Shown one piece after another: positions 27,867 to 36,065 of a stretch of 64,000 bases of DNA. The notes beneath the pieces are model-generated. The model worked only from the letters and a program-made list of their open reading frames with translations, did no database searches and was not told where the DNA came from. The translations under genes were made by a program, and so were the position numbers. Numbering within the stretch: the first letter of the stretch is position 1; each line of letters opens with the position of its first letter. Origin of the DNA: JAGNZR01 sp051656905 (GTDB taxonomy: Bacteria > Fusobacteriota > Fusobacteriia > Fusobacteriales > Fusobacteriaceae); the NCBI GenBank assembly GCA_051656905.1, contig JBOFJQ010000002.1:1-64000 (forward strand). Reading direction: 5' to 3'.

Positions 27867-29019
27867 ATTTTAATGCCTCCTGCGTCTCTAATTTTGCTGC
27901 TCTATAAGCAGGAAACAAACTCGACATAAGTATTATTAAAAAATTGGCACCTACTATTACTACAATCTCTTTAAAAGAGATTATAACAGGTATCTTTTCT
28001 ATATAGTATATTGAACTAATACCTGGAATTGAATAGTTTTTTATATACCACAATATACCTAAAGCAAATATTATTCCAAGTATTATCCCTGAAACTCCAA
28101 TTAACATCCCTTGCAGTAAAAATATTTTAGAAATATTTTTTTTTGAATAACCCATAGCTCTTAATATACCTATATCTTTTATTTTCTCTCTAACTAACAT
28201 ATTCAAAGTAACCCAAACTACAAACCCAGCTATAACTACAATTAAAGAAAATACAATTATCATAACTGATTTTTCTAGAGCCAAAGCTGAAAGTAAATTT
28301 TTATTCAACTCTCCCCATGTTCTAGTATATAATCCAAGATTATTTAAAATATCCTTAGATATTTTTTCTGCTTTATACGGATCATCTAAAATAATTTCAA
28401 GTTCATCCACAGCACTTCCGCTGTAAGTTATATATTGTGCCGCTTTTAGATTTAACATAACAACATTAGCATCATAATCATAGTAGCCAGTTTGAAATAT
28501 TCCTGAAACTTCAAATTTTATCTCTTTTCCATCTGCAGATACTATACCTATTTTATCTCCTAAATTAGCTCCAGAGTTAATAGCCATTTCACTACCAATT
28601 ATAATCTCATTATTTTTTTCTCCAATTTTTCCACTGATTATTTTGTCATCTAACTTCATATGCTGTCTAGCTGATTTCAGATCAAATCCTTGTATTTTTA
28701 TGCCAGATACAAACTCGCCGTGTCTACTTTTATATTTCATGATTCCTTGAGTTGGAATATTGGCCACAACACCTTTAACACCTTGAATTTTCTCTATATC
28801 TTTTTTTATTTTTTCGTAATCCTCAATTTTTTTAGGAGGTTGATATCTTATATGACTACTTATAGATAGTACACTCTTTATCATATTTGAATCTAATCCA
28901 TTGGAAATTCCTATTGAAACAGTTAGAACTAAAACCCCTATCATTATTCCTATAATAGATACAACACTTTGCCTTTTTCTTTCTAATATATACTTCTTCG
29001 CAATAAATAACTCTATCAT
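27859..29019 (-). CDS. lolC: Lipoprotein release permease of the LolC/LolE family
   Basis: 386 aa with the FtsX/MacB topology: one N-terminal TM (about 20-42, VVSIIGIMIGVLVLTVSIGI), a large periplasmic domain, and three C-terminal TMs (about 250-275, 305-330, 350-375). N-terminal FIAKKYILERKRQSVVS and DIGILRAMGYSKKNISKIFLLQG are typical of LolC/E. Only one permease gene is present, so a homodimer is likely, as proposed for other single-permease Lol systems (inference). Confidence 0.9.
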   Translation of the reverse strand: MIELFIAKKYILERKRQSVVSIIGIMIGVLVLTVSIGISNGLDSNMIKSVLSISSHIRYQPPKKIEDYEKIKKDIEKIQGVKGVVANIPTQGIMKYKSRHGEFVSGIKIQGFDLKSARQHMKLDDKIISGKIGEKNNEIIIGSEMAINSGANLGDKIGIVSADGKEIKFEVSGIFQTGYYDYDANVVMLNLKAAQYITYSGSAVDELEIILDDPYKAEKISKDILNNLGLYTRTWGELNKNLLSALALEKSVMIIVFSLIVVIAGFVVWVTLNMLVREKIKDIGILRAMGYSKKNISKIFLLQGMLIGVSGIILGIIFALGILWYIKNYSIPGISSIYYIEKIPVIISFKEIVVIVGANFLIILMSSLFPAYRAAKLETQEALKYE

Positions 29020-29037
29020 TTATATATACCTCTTCCT

Positions 29038-30918
29038 CTATTTAATTATATCTCTAAGTACTTTATCTATTTCTAAAAGAGGTCTTTCTATTTCTAGATA
29101 CTCTTTTATTTTTTCTAACTTTTCTTTGGAATAATAAAAAACTTCATCTTTACAGTCACGATTAATAATCTCTAAAAATTTTTCACCATAATTTTTAAAT
29201 TTTTGATTACCTACCCCTCTTATTTTCAACATATCCCATCTTGTCTGTGGTTTTTTATCAGACAATTCCATAAGAGTTAAGTCAGAAAATATATTATAAG
29301 GAGCTACATTTTCCTCTTTTGCTATTTTGTTTCTCAGTTCTAAAAACTCTTGAAATAATTCATCACTATAATAATCAAAGGTTACTCTCTCATCTTTTTT
29401 TCTTTTCAAACTCTTTAAAGATTTCACAACATCATAAGCTTTTTTAGTAAGAATCAGAATTGGAAAACTTCCTGCACTTTGATGAAGATACTTCTCTGAG
29501 ATTAAAAAGTTAATAAATTCCTCTAACCATTCCCTATCTTTCCCTTTCATTATTCCAAAAGTTGAAAGGCTCTGATACCCTTTTTTCTCAAGTTTTGTAT
29601 CTAATCTTCCAAGTAAAATATTAACAAGAGAACTCACTCCTATTGTTTCTTTAGCTCTTCCTATGCAAGAGAATATCATTTGAGCTTCCTCTGTTAGATT
29701 CTCTACATCTCTGACTCTTGAACAATTATAACAATTTCCACAATAATTTTTTATTCTTTTCTCACCAAAATATTTTAAAATATACTCTCTATAACAACTT
29801 TCTATATAGGCATATTCTATCATCTTGTCTAGCTTCTCTATTTTTATCTTCTTCATTTCGTATGTAAGTTCAGAGTTGTTTTCTATGAAATACTTATGAA
29901 TACCCTCATCTTCTTCATAAAAAAGTAAAACAGCTTCACCAGGAGCTCCATCTCTCCCTACTCTTCCTATTTCTTGATAGTAACTCTCTATATCCTTTGG
30001 AATATTTCTATGAATTACATATCTCACATTGGACTTATCTATTCCCATTCCAAAAGCATTTGTTGCTACTATAATTTTTATATTATCCTTTATAAACTCT
30101 TCTTGAGCTATTATTCTATCTTCATTTGACATTCCAGCATGGTACTTACCTATATCAAAACCTTTTAATTTCAAATAAGCATATAAGCTATCTACTTCTT
30201 TTCTTGTACTGGCATATATTATTCCTGATTTATTTTTATTATCAGTTAAGTATCTCACAATATATGGTTCAGGTTCTTTTCCTCTTTCCACTCTCATATA
30301 AATATTAGTTCTATCAAAACTATCCACATGAATCTCTGGATTAAGCATTTCCATTTTTTCAATAATATCTTCTTTTACTTGTGGAGTAGCTGTTGCAGTT
30401 AGTGCTAAAACCTGTATTTTTTTGCCTATTTTTCTAGCAAACTCAGGTATAACTAAATATGTTTTTCTAAAGTCATGCCCCCACTGAGATATACAGTGAG
30501 CTTCATCTATAGCTAAAAGAGAAATTTGTACATCTTTCATCATATTCACAAAGCTTTCATTTTCTAATCTTTCTGGTGATATATACAGTATTTTTAACTT
30601 CTTATTTTTTATTTTTCTTATAATATCTATATACTCTTCTTTAGTTAAAGATGAGTTTAAAAATGCTGAATTTATTCCTAAAATATCTAGAGCATCTACT
30701 TGATCTTTCATAAGAGATATCAACGGTGATATTACTATAGTTAAACCTGAAAATATTAGAGCTGGAATCTGGTAACAAACAGATTTTCCCCCTCCTGTTG
30801 CTATAATTCCAAGAGTATCTTTACCTTTTAAAACAGATTCAATTATAGCTGTTTGCCCATCTCGAAAATTATCATAACCATAAATTGTTTTTAAAAGTTT
30901 TCTAGCCTCTCCAATCAT
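29038..30918 (-). CDS. recQ: ATP-dependent DNA helicase RecQ
   Basis: 3'-5' helicase of recombination and repair. 626 aa. N-terminal GYDNFRDGQTAIIESVL, Walker A ATGGGKSVCYQIPAL, DEAH box AIDEAHCISQWGHDFR, motif IV-VI with IVATNAFGMGIDKSNVRYVIH and QEIGRVGRDG, the RecQ-Ct zinc cluster (CYREYILKYFG...CGNCYNC) and a C-terminal HRDC domain (about 515-595). SD AAGGA before ATG 30918. Downstream of it lies lolC/E, 18 bp away. Confidence 0.96.
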   Translation of the reverse strand: MIGEARKLLKTIYGYDNFRDGQTAIIESVLKGKDTLGIIATGGGKSVCYQIPALIFSGLTIVISPLISLMKDQVDALDILGINSAFLNSSLTKEEYIDIIRKIKNKKLKILYISPERLENESFVNMMKDVQISLLAIDEAHCISQWGHDFRKTYLVIPEFARKIGKKIQVLALTATATPQVKEDIIEKMEMLNPEIHVDSFDRTNIYMRVERGKEPEPYIVRYLTDNKNKSGIIYASTRKEVDSLYAYLKLKGFDIGKYHAGMSNEDRIIAQEEFIKDNIKIIVATNAFGMGIDKSNVRYVIHRNIPKDIESYYQEIGRVGRDGAPGEAVLLFYEEDEGIHKYFIENNSELTYEMKKIKIEKLDKMIEYAYIESCYREYILKYFGEKRIKNYCGNCYNCSRVRDVENLTEEAQMIFSCIGRAKETIGVSSLVNILLGRLDTKLEKKGYQSLSTFGIMKGKDREWLEEFINFLISEKYLHQSAGSFPILILTKKAYDVVKSLKSLKRKKDERVTFDYYSDELFQEFLELRNKIAKEENVAPYNIFSDLTLMELSDKKPQTRWDMLKIRGVGNQKFKNYGEKFLEIINRDCKDEVFYYSKEKLEKIKEYLEIERPLLEIDKVLRDIIK

Positions 30919-31061
30919 AATTTCATCCTTATAAAAATTTCTTATTTTATTCAGTTTAGTATACCATATTTTCTTTTTAAATTTTAATCTTTTATAAAAT
31001 ATAATTTTAACTTTTTCAGCATTTTTATTTAAAAGATAATTTCCTCAATACCTTTTATTCA

Positions 31062-31090
31062 TTGACTTTGACGTCTTAACTGTGTAAAAT
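31062..31090 (+). promoter_or_regulatory. Putative promoter of tenA
   Basis: TTGACT (31062-31067), 17-nt spacer, TAAAAT (31085-31090), about 47 nt before the tenA start. No thiamine-pyrophosphate riboswitch motif fits in the leader. Confidence 0.65.
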
Positions 31091-31136
31091 TAAGAGATTG
31101 TATAAAAAATTTTTACAGATTTAATGGAGGATGCTT

Positions 31137-31802
31137 ATGAACATTGTCGACCTTATGTTAAAAGAGTCTAATGATATATGGAAAAGTTATTACGAACACC
31201 CTTTTATAAAAGAGATGAACAAAGGTGAATTAGATATTAAGAAATTTAAATTCTATCTAATTCAAGATTATTACTACCTTTTTGAATACACTAAAATTTT
31301 TGCTATTGGAATTACTAAAACTAATGATGAAAAATTAATGCAAGGTCTTGCAAAAATCATTGATAGTATTTTAAATGATGAACTAAATCTTCATAGAAAT
31401 TACATGAAGCGTCTAGGAATAACAAAAGAAGATTTAAAGAATACAAAAGTATCTTTATTTAATAAATCATACACGAATTATATGATGGCCGAGTCTTTAA
31501 ATGGAGACGTACTTGATGTTTTAGCTTCAATTTTTTCTTGTGCTTATAGTTATCATCTTATTGCTAGAAAAATGCTAACAAGAGATGCAAAAGTACTTGG
31601 ACATCCTGTTTACGGAGAATGGGTTAAAGCCTATACTGATCCTGAATATGAATCTTTAAATCTTTGGCTAATAGAAATAATAAATAAGCTTTCTGAAAAT
31701 ATTACTATTGAGAAAAAAAATAAGATGATTGATATTTTTGTTACATGTAGTAGATACGAGTGGTATTTCTGGGAAGGTTCGTATTCAATGACTGAAAATT
31801 AA
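31137..31802 (+). CDS. tenA: TenA-family aminopyrimidine aminohydrolase (thiaminase II)
   Basis: Salvages thiamine breakdown products by hydrolysing aminomethyl-pyrimidine to hydroxymethyl-pyrimidine. ATG 31137 is chosen over 31131 because GGAGG ends only at 31130, giving a 6-nt gap. 221 aa, all-helical. The catalytic Cys is in IFSCAYSYHLIARK; FYLIQDYYYLFEYTKIF and the C-terminal YEWYFWEGSYSM match the family, with the Glu of FWEGSY as second catalytic residue. Stands alone between two terminators or divergent genes, without other thiamine genes nearby. Confidence 0.93.
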   Translation: MNIVDLMLKESNDIWKSYYEHPFIKEMNKGELDIKKFKFYLIQDYYYLFEYTKIFAIGITKTNDEKLMQGLAKIIDSILNDELNLHRNYMKRLGITKEDLKNTKVSLFNKSYTNYMMAESLNGDVLDVLASIFSCAYSYHLIARKMLTRDAKVLGHPVYGEWVKAYTDPEYESLNLWLIEIINKLSENITIEKKNKMIDIFVTCSRYEWYFWEGSYSMTEN

Positions 31803-31835
31803 TTATATTACAGTATAATTAAATAATTTATAAAT

Positions 31836-31868
31836 AAAGAGGTAATGTATTTTCTACATTACCTCTTT
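31836..31868. terminator. Bidirectional terminator between tenA and nrdJ
   Basis: AAAGAGGTAATGTA (31836-31849) pairs perfectly with 31855-31868, loop of 5 nt. It lies between the convergent tenA and nrdJ stops. Confidence 0.9.
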
Positions 31869-31908
31869 CTATGTATAGCTATTTTGAATTTTACTTATTT
31901 GTAATTAA

Positions 31909-34215
31909 TTATTCACACTTAGAATATCCACAACTTCTACAAGAGTAGCATCCACCTGTTATGTCTATTTGCTCTCCACACTCAGGGCAATGAGCTACAT
32001 CTAGATCTAATGGAGTAGATTTTTGTGAAGCAATTTTCTCCTCTTTTATCTCTTCTCTTATTGATTCCTCTCTTCTTCTTTGTGCAGCTACTTCAGAATC
32101 ATTAAGTCCCATCTCTTTTTCAAATTTCTTAAGTACATTTAAAATAGCTGTTGGACATGTATTTCCTTTTCCAATCTCTTTATCTCTAGTTCTTGCTACA
32201 GCAAAAGATGTACATCCACTTACACCCTCTACAGCTCTTTCAAGCATAAATAAATTTCCACCAAGTCTTAGTATTCCTGACATGTAAATAGCTACGGCTT
32301 GAATATTTTTCTCACATCCACCCTCTCCACTTCTAATTACATATAAATCTTGAATTGCTTTTTCTGACGGTGAGTAACCTATCATAACTTTTAATTTTCC
32401 ACATCCTATTTTAAGTGCATTTGGATAGTATATTGTATCTTCAGCAATCTCTTTTAACTCTCCTCTTGCTATTCCAACTTCACCTGTAACTACTGCATTA
32501 CTAGTTGCAACAGTTGTCTTTTCTTTTTTAGGCTCCACAGTTAGAATTCCTTCTCTTCTACAACCACTTCTATAGATAGTTGCACCTTTTAATCCATGTT
32601 TCCATGCTTCAATATAAATATTCTCTACTTCTTCTACAGTTGTTTTATTAATTAAGTTAATAGTTGAAGAGATTGACGCATCTATTCTTTTTTGCCATAC
32701 ACCTTGCATTCTAATTCTATCTAAAGGATCTAAATTTTGAGCCGTTACATAGTAATCTGGTAACTCTGCGTCGTCTTGTAATCCATTTTCATCTATATAT
32801 TTTTTAGCAATTGGAGTAAATACTTTATAGAATTTATCTTCCCCGTGTAAGCTTTCTGTTTTTCTTGTATAAGAGAAAGCAAAGTTAGGTTCTATTCCTG
32901 TACTCATCTGTAGCATTGTTCCGATTGATCCTGTTGGAGCAATTGTTAAAAGTTGTGAGTTTCTTATTCCGTATTCCTTTACTAATTCAATTGTTTCTGG
33001 TGAAGCATTCTCTAGTAAAAATGGAGAAGCTAATATCTTATCAGCTTTATAGTTAGGGTATGCTCCCTCTTCTTTTGCAAGTAATGCACTTGCTCTAATA
33101 GCTGAATCTATCATTGTTTTTGCTATTTCATCACAGAACTCTAAAGACTCAGGTGTTCCATATTTTAATTTAAGCTCTATTAATAAATCTCCAACACCTA
33201 GCATTCCAAGACCTATTTGTCTCCAATCTCTAACAGAATCTCTTTGCTCTTGTAATGGGTGTAATGGTAATCCTTCATCTAAAACTTCGTTTAAAGCTCT
33301 AACACCATTTTCTACTCCAACTCTAAATTTTTCAAAGCTGAATTTTCCATTCTCTATGAAAGATGGTAATATTAAAGATCCTAGTAAGCAACTTCCTCCT
33401 GCTGGTAAAGGCTCCTCTGCACATGGATTTGTTCCTGCATATTCAAACTCATCATCTTCACTTAATAAATTCCAATTTGAAATTCTATCCCAGAAAAGCA
33501 CTCCTGGTTCAGCAAAATCCCAGTTTTGTCTTGCAAACTCTCTAAATAAAAGTCTTGCATCTAACTCTTTTTCTATTATCTCTCCTGTATCTTCAACCTC
33601 ATATTTAACTTTATGCATTTTTTTATTTAATACAGCATTCATAAAATTCTCATCTATTCTTATAGAGATATTAGCTTTTTTTATTTTGTCTAAATCAGAT
33701 TTTATTTTTATAAAATCTTCTACATCAGGGTGATTAACATCAATAGAAATCATTAATGCCCCTCTTCTTCCTTTTTGTCCAATAATATCAGTTGTCATAT
33801 TATATAGATCCATGAAAGATATTGCTCCTGTTGTACTTTTGGCTGCATTATTAACAGAACTTCCATTAGGTCTTAATTTAGAGATATCTACTCCACATCC
33901 TCCGCCATAAGAGTACGTTCTTGCTAATTTTTTAGCAGTTTCAAATATTGATTCAATGTTATCTTCTGGAGGAGCTATTACATAACAATTTGAATATGTA
34001 ATTTTTCTTCCTAACTTATGTAATCCTCTATTTGATAAGATTCTCCCTGCAAAAAGAAACTCTTTATTAAATATCATACTCTTTATATAATCCTTTCCAC
34101 CAGCTATTCTATCTACCCATTGTGGAAATGTTTCGTCACCATTTTTATATTTTTTGTTCCAGATATCTTGCCCTAGTTTATTCTCTTCTCCTAACCATTT
34201 TTCTACTGTTGTCAA
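31909..34215 (-). CDS. nrdJ: Adenosylcobalamin-dependent (class II) ribonucleotide reductase
   Basis: Reduces ribonucleotides to deoxyribonucleotides using coenzyme B12 to start the radical, independent of oxygen. 768 aa. Starts at TTG 34215, 5 nt after AGGAGG. Motifs: SNCYVIAPPEDN (active-site Cys), YGGGCGVDISKLRP, GRRGALMISID, NPCAEEPLPAGGSC (catalytic Cys and Glu), IAPTGSIG. The C-terminus CPECG...CYSCRSCGYSKC is a zinc-type tail found in NrdJ proteins. No ATP-cone was seen at the N-terminus. Upstream paired NrdR boxes indicate dNTP-responsive repression; cobUSCT in the same window supplies its cofactor pathway. Confidence 0.97.
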   Translation of the reverse strand: MTTVEKWLGEENKLGQDIWNKKYKNGDETFPQWVDRIAGGKDYIKSMIFNKEFLFAGRILSNRGLHKLGRKITYSNCYVIAPPEDNIESIFETAKKLARTYSYGGGCGVDISKLRPNGSSVNNAAKSTTGAISFMDLYNMTTDIIGQKGRRGALMISIDVNHPDVEDFIKIKSDLDKIKKANISIRIDENFMNAVLNKKMHKVKYEVEDTGEIIEKELDARLLFREFARQNWDFAEPGVLFWDRISNWNLLSEDDEFEYAGTNPCAEEPLPAGGSCLLGSLILPSFIENGKFSFEKFRVGVENGVRALNEVLDEGLPLHPLQEQRDSVRDWRQIGLGMLGVGDLLIELKLKYGTPESLEFCDEIAKTMIDSAIRASALLAKEEGAYPNYKADKILASPFLLENASPETIELVKEYGIRNSQLLTIAPTGSIGTMLQMSTGIEPNFAFSYTRKTESLHGEDKFYKVFTPIAKKYIDENGLQDDAELPDYYVTAQNLDPLDRIRMQGVWQKRIDASISSTINLINKTTVEEVENIYIEAWKHGLKGATIYRSGCRREGILTVEPKKEKTTVATSNAVVTGEVGIARGELKEIAEDTIYYPNALKIGCGKLKVMIGYSPSEKAIQDLYVIRSGEGGCEKNIQAVAIYMSGILRLGGNLFMLERAVEGVSGCTSFAVARTRDKEIGKGNTCPTAILNVLKKFEKEMGLNDSEVAAQRRREESIREEIKEEKIASQKSTPLDLDVAHCPECGEQIDITGGCYSCRSCGYSKCE

Positions 34216-34280
34216 TTTTTCCTCCTAAAACTCTATTATCTTAAACTACTTTTTTCTACAGTTATTCTTAACTTCACAAT

Positions 34281-34286
34281 AGTATA
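34281..34286 (-). promoter_or_regulatory. Probable -10 of nrdJ
   Basis: TATACT on the minus strand, about 65 nt before the nrdJ start, with only a weak A/T-rich -35 region. The NrdR boxes lie 41-92 bp upstream of it. Confidence 0.45.
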
Positions 34287-34326
34287 GCATATTTTATTTT
34301 TTTTAAAAGAGTAAAATTGAAAAAAT

Positions 34327-34373
34327 ATACAAAATATTGTGCTTTTTTTTTCAAACACCACTATATATTGTGT
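34327..34373 (-). promoter_or_regulatory. Tandem NrdR boxes upstream of nrdJ
   Basis: Box 1, 34327-34342, ATACAAAATATTGTGC (13/16 to the ACACWATATMTWGTGT consensus). Box 2, 34358-34373, CCACTATATATTGTGT (15/16). Their centres are 31 bp apart, i.e. three helical turns, the usual arrangement for cooperative NrdR binding. The rest of the 34216-34568 gap is A/T-rich and holds the divergent mnmH start region. Confidence 0.8.
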
Positions 34374-34547
34374 AAATAGTTTGTTTTTTTAATGGATTTC
34401 CCTTTGAATTTTCTTGATTTTACCATGAATTCTTTCTTAATCTTTCCCTAACTTCCTTTATTTTTTTTTATTTTTTTTATAAAATTATTTTTATTATTAG
34501 AAATATGTGATAAAATAATTAGATAATTTAATTAATTTTTTTTAAAT

Positions 34548-34568
34548 GGAGGGTATTTTTAATACTTT
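34548..34568 (+). promoter_or_regulatory. Ribosome site of mnmH with small hairpin spacer
   Basis: GGAGGG (34548-34553) is 15 nt from ATG 34569, unusually far. GTATT and AATAC in the gap can form a 5-bp hairpin with a TTT loop, shortening the effective distance. No closer in-frame start exists. Confidence 0.4.
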
Positions 34569-35663
34569 ATGAAACTAATAAACTACAATGAACTTTTAAA
34601 TGAAAAAAACTATATTTTAATAGATGTGCGTTCTCCACAGGAATTTATGTTAGAAGGGATTCCAGGTGCAATAAATATACCAATTTTACTAGACGACGAA
34701 AGAGCAGAGGTTGGTACAGCATATAAACAAACGTCTCCTGAATCTGCTAAAATTTTAGGGATCGGATTTATTTCCAAAAGATTACCTGAAATTTTTCAAG
34801 AGATTAACGCTCTTTCAAAAAAATACAAAAAAATAATTTTTTATTGTGCTAGAGGAGGTATGAGAAGTGGAAGTATCTCTTCTTTATTCGCATCCCTAGG
34901 ATATAAAGTTTTCAAACTTAATGGGGGTTATAAATCTTATAGAGAGCATGTTATAAAAGAGATTCCAGTTCTTAATGAAGGGGTAAAATACGTTATTATT
35001 CATGGGAAAACTGGAGTTGGAAAAACAAAACTATTAAATTCTCTAGAAAGTAAAGGATTTAGTGTTTTAGATTTAGAAAGAATGGCTGATCACAAAGGTT
35101 CTTTCTTCGGTGGACTTTGTGAAAAAAGACCTCAAAGTCAAAAGAGATTCGAATCTCTTCTTTATGATTTTTTCTCTAAAAACAAGCCTAAATATGTTAT
35201 AGCTGAAAGCGAAAGTAAAAGAATAGGTAATGTCTATGTACCTGAATCTATTTATCACTCTCTTCTACAGGGACAACATATCTTAGCTGACACAACTATA
35301 GAGCATAGAATAAAAATAGTTATGGAAGACTATACTAACACAGATAAAAAAGCTATTGAAGAGTGCATTTTAAAACTGCAAAGATACGCTAGTAAAGAAT
35401 ATGTTAGTACACTTCTACAACTGTTAGAAGAGGATAATCTTCCTGAGATTTCTAAACTTCTTATGACAGATTACTATGACTCATTATATCAGAAGAGTAT
35501 TGATAAATATGATTTTGAAAATATCGCTTTCTATGAAACTATACCTGAAGGAACTGAAAAAGTTATTGCTATTTTAGAGAAATTTGGTATTAGCAATAAA
35601 ATTGAAGATGAATCAGCTGAAATAATAGAAAAAGAGATTGACGAGATAAAAGAAGCTAAATAA
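34569..35663 (+). CDS. mnmH: tRNA 2-selenouridine synthase MnmH (SelU)
   Basis: Replaces sulfur by selenium in 5-substituted 2-thiouridine at tRNA position 34, using selenophosphate, through a geranylated intermediate. 364 aa. N-terminal rhodanese domain (about 1-130) with active Cys93 in FYCARGGMRSGS, then a P-loop domain with HGKTGVGKTKLL (about 145-155). The C-terminus is an acidic Glu/Ile-rich tail. MnmA, which makes the 2-thiouridine substrate, is encoded at 41.6 kb; selD is not in the window. Confidence 0.95.
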   Translation: MKLINYNELLNEKNYILIDVRSPQEFMLEGIPGAINIPILLDDERAEVGTAYKQTSPESAKILGIGFISKRLPEIFQEINALSKKYKKIIFYCARGGMRSGSISSLFASLGYKVFKLNGGYKSYREHVIKEIPVLNEGVKYVIIHGKTGVGKTKLLNSLESKGFSVLDLERMADHKGSFFGGLCEKRPQSQKRFESLLYDFFSKNKPKYVIAESESKRIGNVYVPESIYHSLLQGQHILADTTIEHRIKIVMEDYTNTDKKAIEECILKLQRYASKEYVSTLLQLLEEDNLPEISKLLMTDYYDSLYQKSIDKYDFENIAFYETIPEGTEKVIAILEKFGISNKIEDESAEIIEKEIDEIKEAK

Positions 35664-35708
35664 ACTTTGTGGAGTTATTTATTTTTTTTCACAACTTAAA
35701 AATATAAA

Positions 35709-35737
35709 TTGACATCTATAAATCAATTTGATATTAT
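35709..35737 (+). promoter_or_regulatory. Promoter of the argG leader
   Basis: TTGACA (35709-35714), 17-nt spacer, TATTAT (35732-35737). The predicted start near 35744 leaves about 12 nt before the AGGAGG of the leader peptide, so the transcript opens directly with a translated leader. Confidence 0.8.
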
Positions 35738-35768
35738 AACTTAAATTAAAATAAAAGGAGGTTTTTCA

Positions 35769-35804
35769 GTGACTGTAAAATATTTTTTAAGGAGAAGCAA
35801 ATAA
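35769..35804 (+). CDS. Leader peptide MTVKYFLRRSK upstream of argG
   Basis: An 11-codon frame starting at GTG 35769, exactly 7 nt after AGGAGG (35756-35761), ending with TAA. Codons 8 and 9 are adjacent arginine codons AGG AGA, and it precedes the arginine biosynthesis gene argG, fitting a classical attenuation leader peptide. A matching peptide (MAKKFFLRSR) with the same SD spacing and GTG start lies upstream of the amino-acid ABC transporter at 61.6 kb. Not in any family known to me; translation is unproven. Confidence 0.7.
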   Translation: MTVKYFLRRSK

Positions 35805-35992
35805 TTAAATAATGTAAATGTTAACTTTAGCATTTATATTATTTTTATTTGTTTTAAATATCTGCATAAGATATTTTCTTTAAAATATTTGGTTACTGTA
35901 AACCTTCTTTTTTTTATATAATTTTATTTTAGCTATTAATAATGGGGTATCTCCATTTTTCTTAGTATATATTTTTATATACAAAAATATTG

Positions 35993-36026
35993 AACACAGT
36001 AATTCAAATATTATTGTGTTTTTTTT
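35993..36026 (+). terminator. Intrinsic terminator immediately upstream of argG
   Basis: AACACAGTAAT (35993-36003) pairs with ATTATTGTGTT (36010-36020, one G-U) followed by a run of T. It sits between the promoter and argG, 40 bp before the start codon, so it must be read through for argG expression. Confidence 0.85.
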
Positions 36027-36065
36027 ATTATAAAATTATAAACTTAAAGTTAAAAGGAGTTAAAT

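Larger units (their letters stand above)
35756..36026 (+). promoter_or_regulatory. Predicted attenuator leader RNA of argG
   Basis: Three hand-paired, partly exclusive helices. (1) Sequestering helix: 35757-35764 with 35900-35907, 35767-35774 with 35891-35898, and 35778-35786 with 35882-35890, about 25 bp including the leader SD and GTG. (2) Antiterminator: 35884-35899 with 35996-36012, 16 bp with one bulged C. (3) Terminator: 35993-36003 with 36010-36020 plus a T-run. Helix 2 excludes both 1 and 3. Two local hairpins (35807-35844, 35856-35876) lie inside helix 1, and another with a T-run at 35941-35962. Regulation by arginine is inferred. Confidence 0.7.

Noticed and set aside
27859..29019. 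MacB-type drug or toxin exporter instead of Lol system
   Set aside because: ATPase and permease are separate genes, the ATPase has the LolD-specific FQFHYLLHEFTALENV segment, and no MacA-like adaptor is nearby.
30919..31136. Thiamine-pyrophosphate riboswitch before tenA
   Set aside because: No CTGAGA or CCTGATC-type core; the promoter sits only about 47 nt from the gene.
33356..33733. 125-codon plus-strand frame opposite nrdJ
   Set aside because: Antisense shadow of conserved NrdJ codons, with no SD or recognisable domain.
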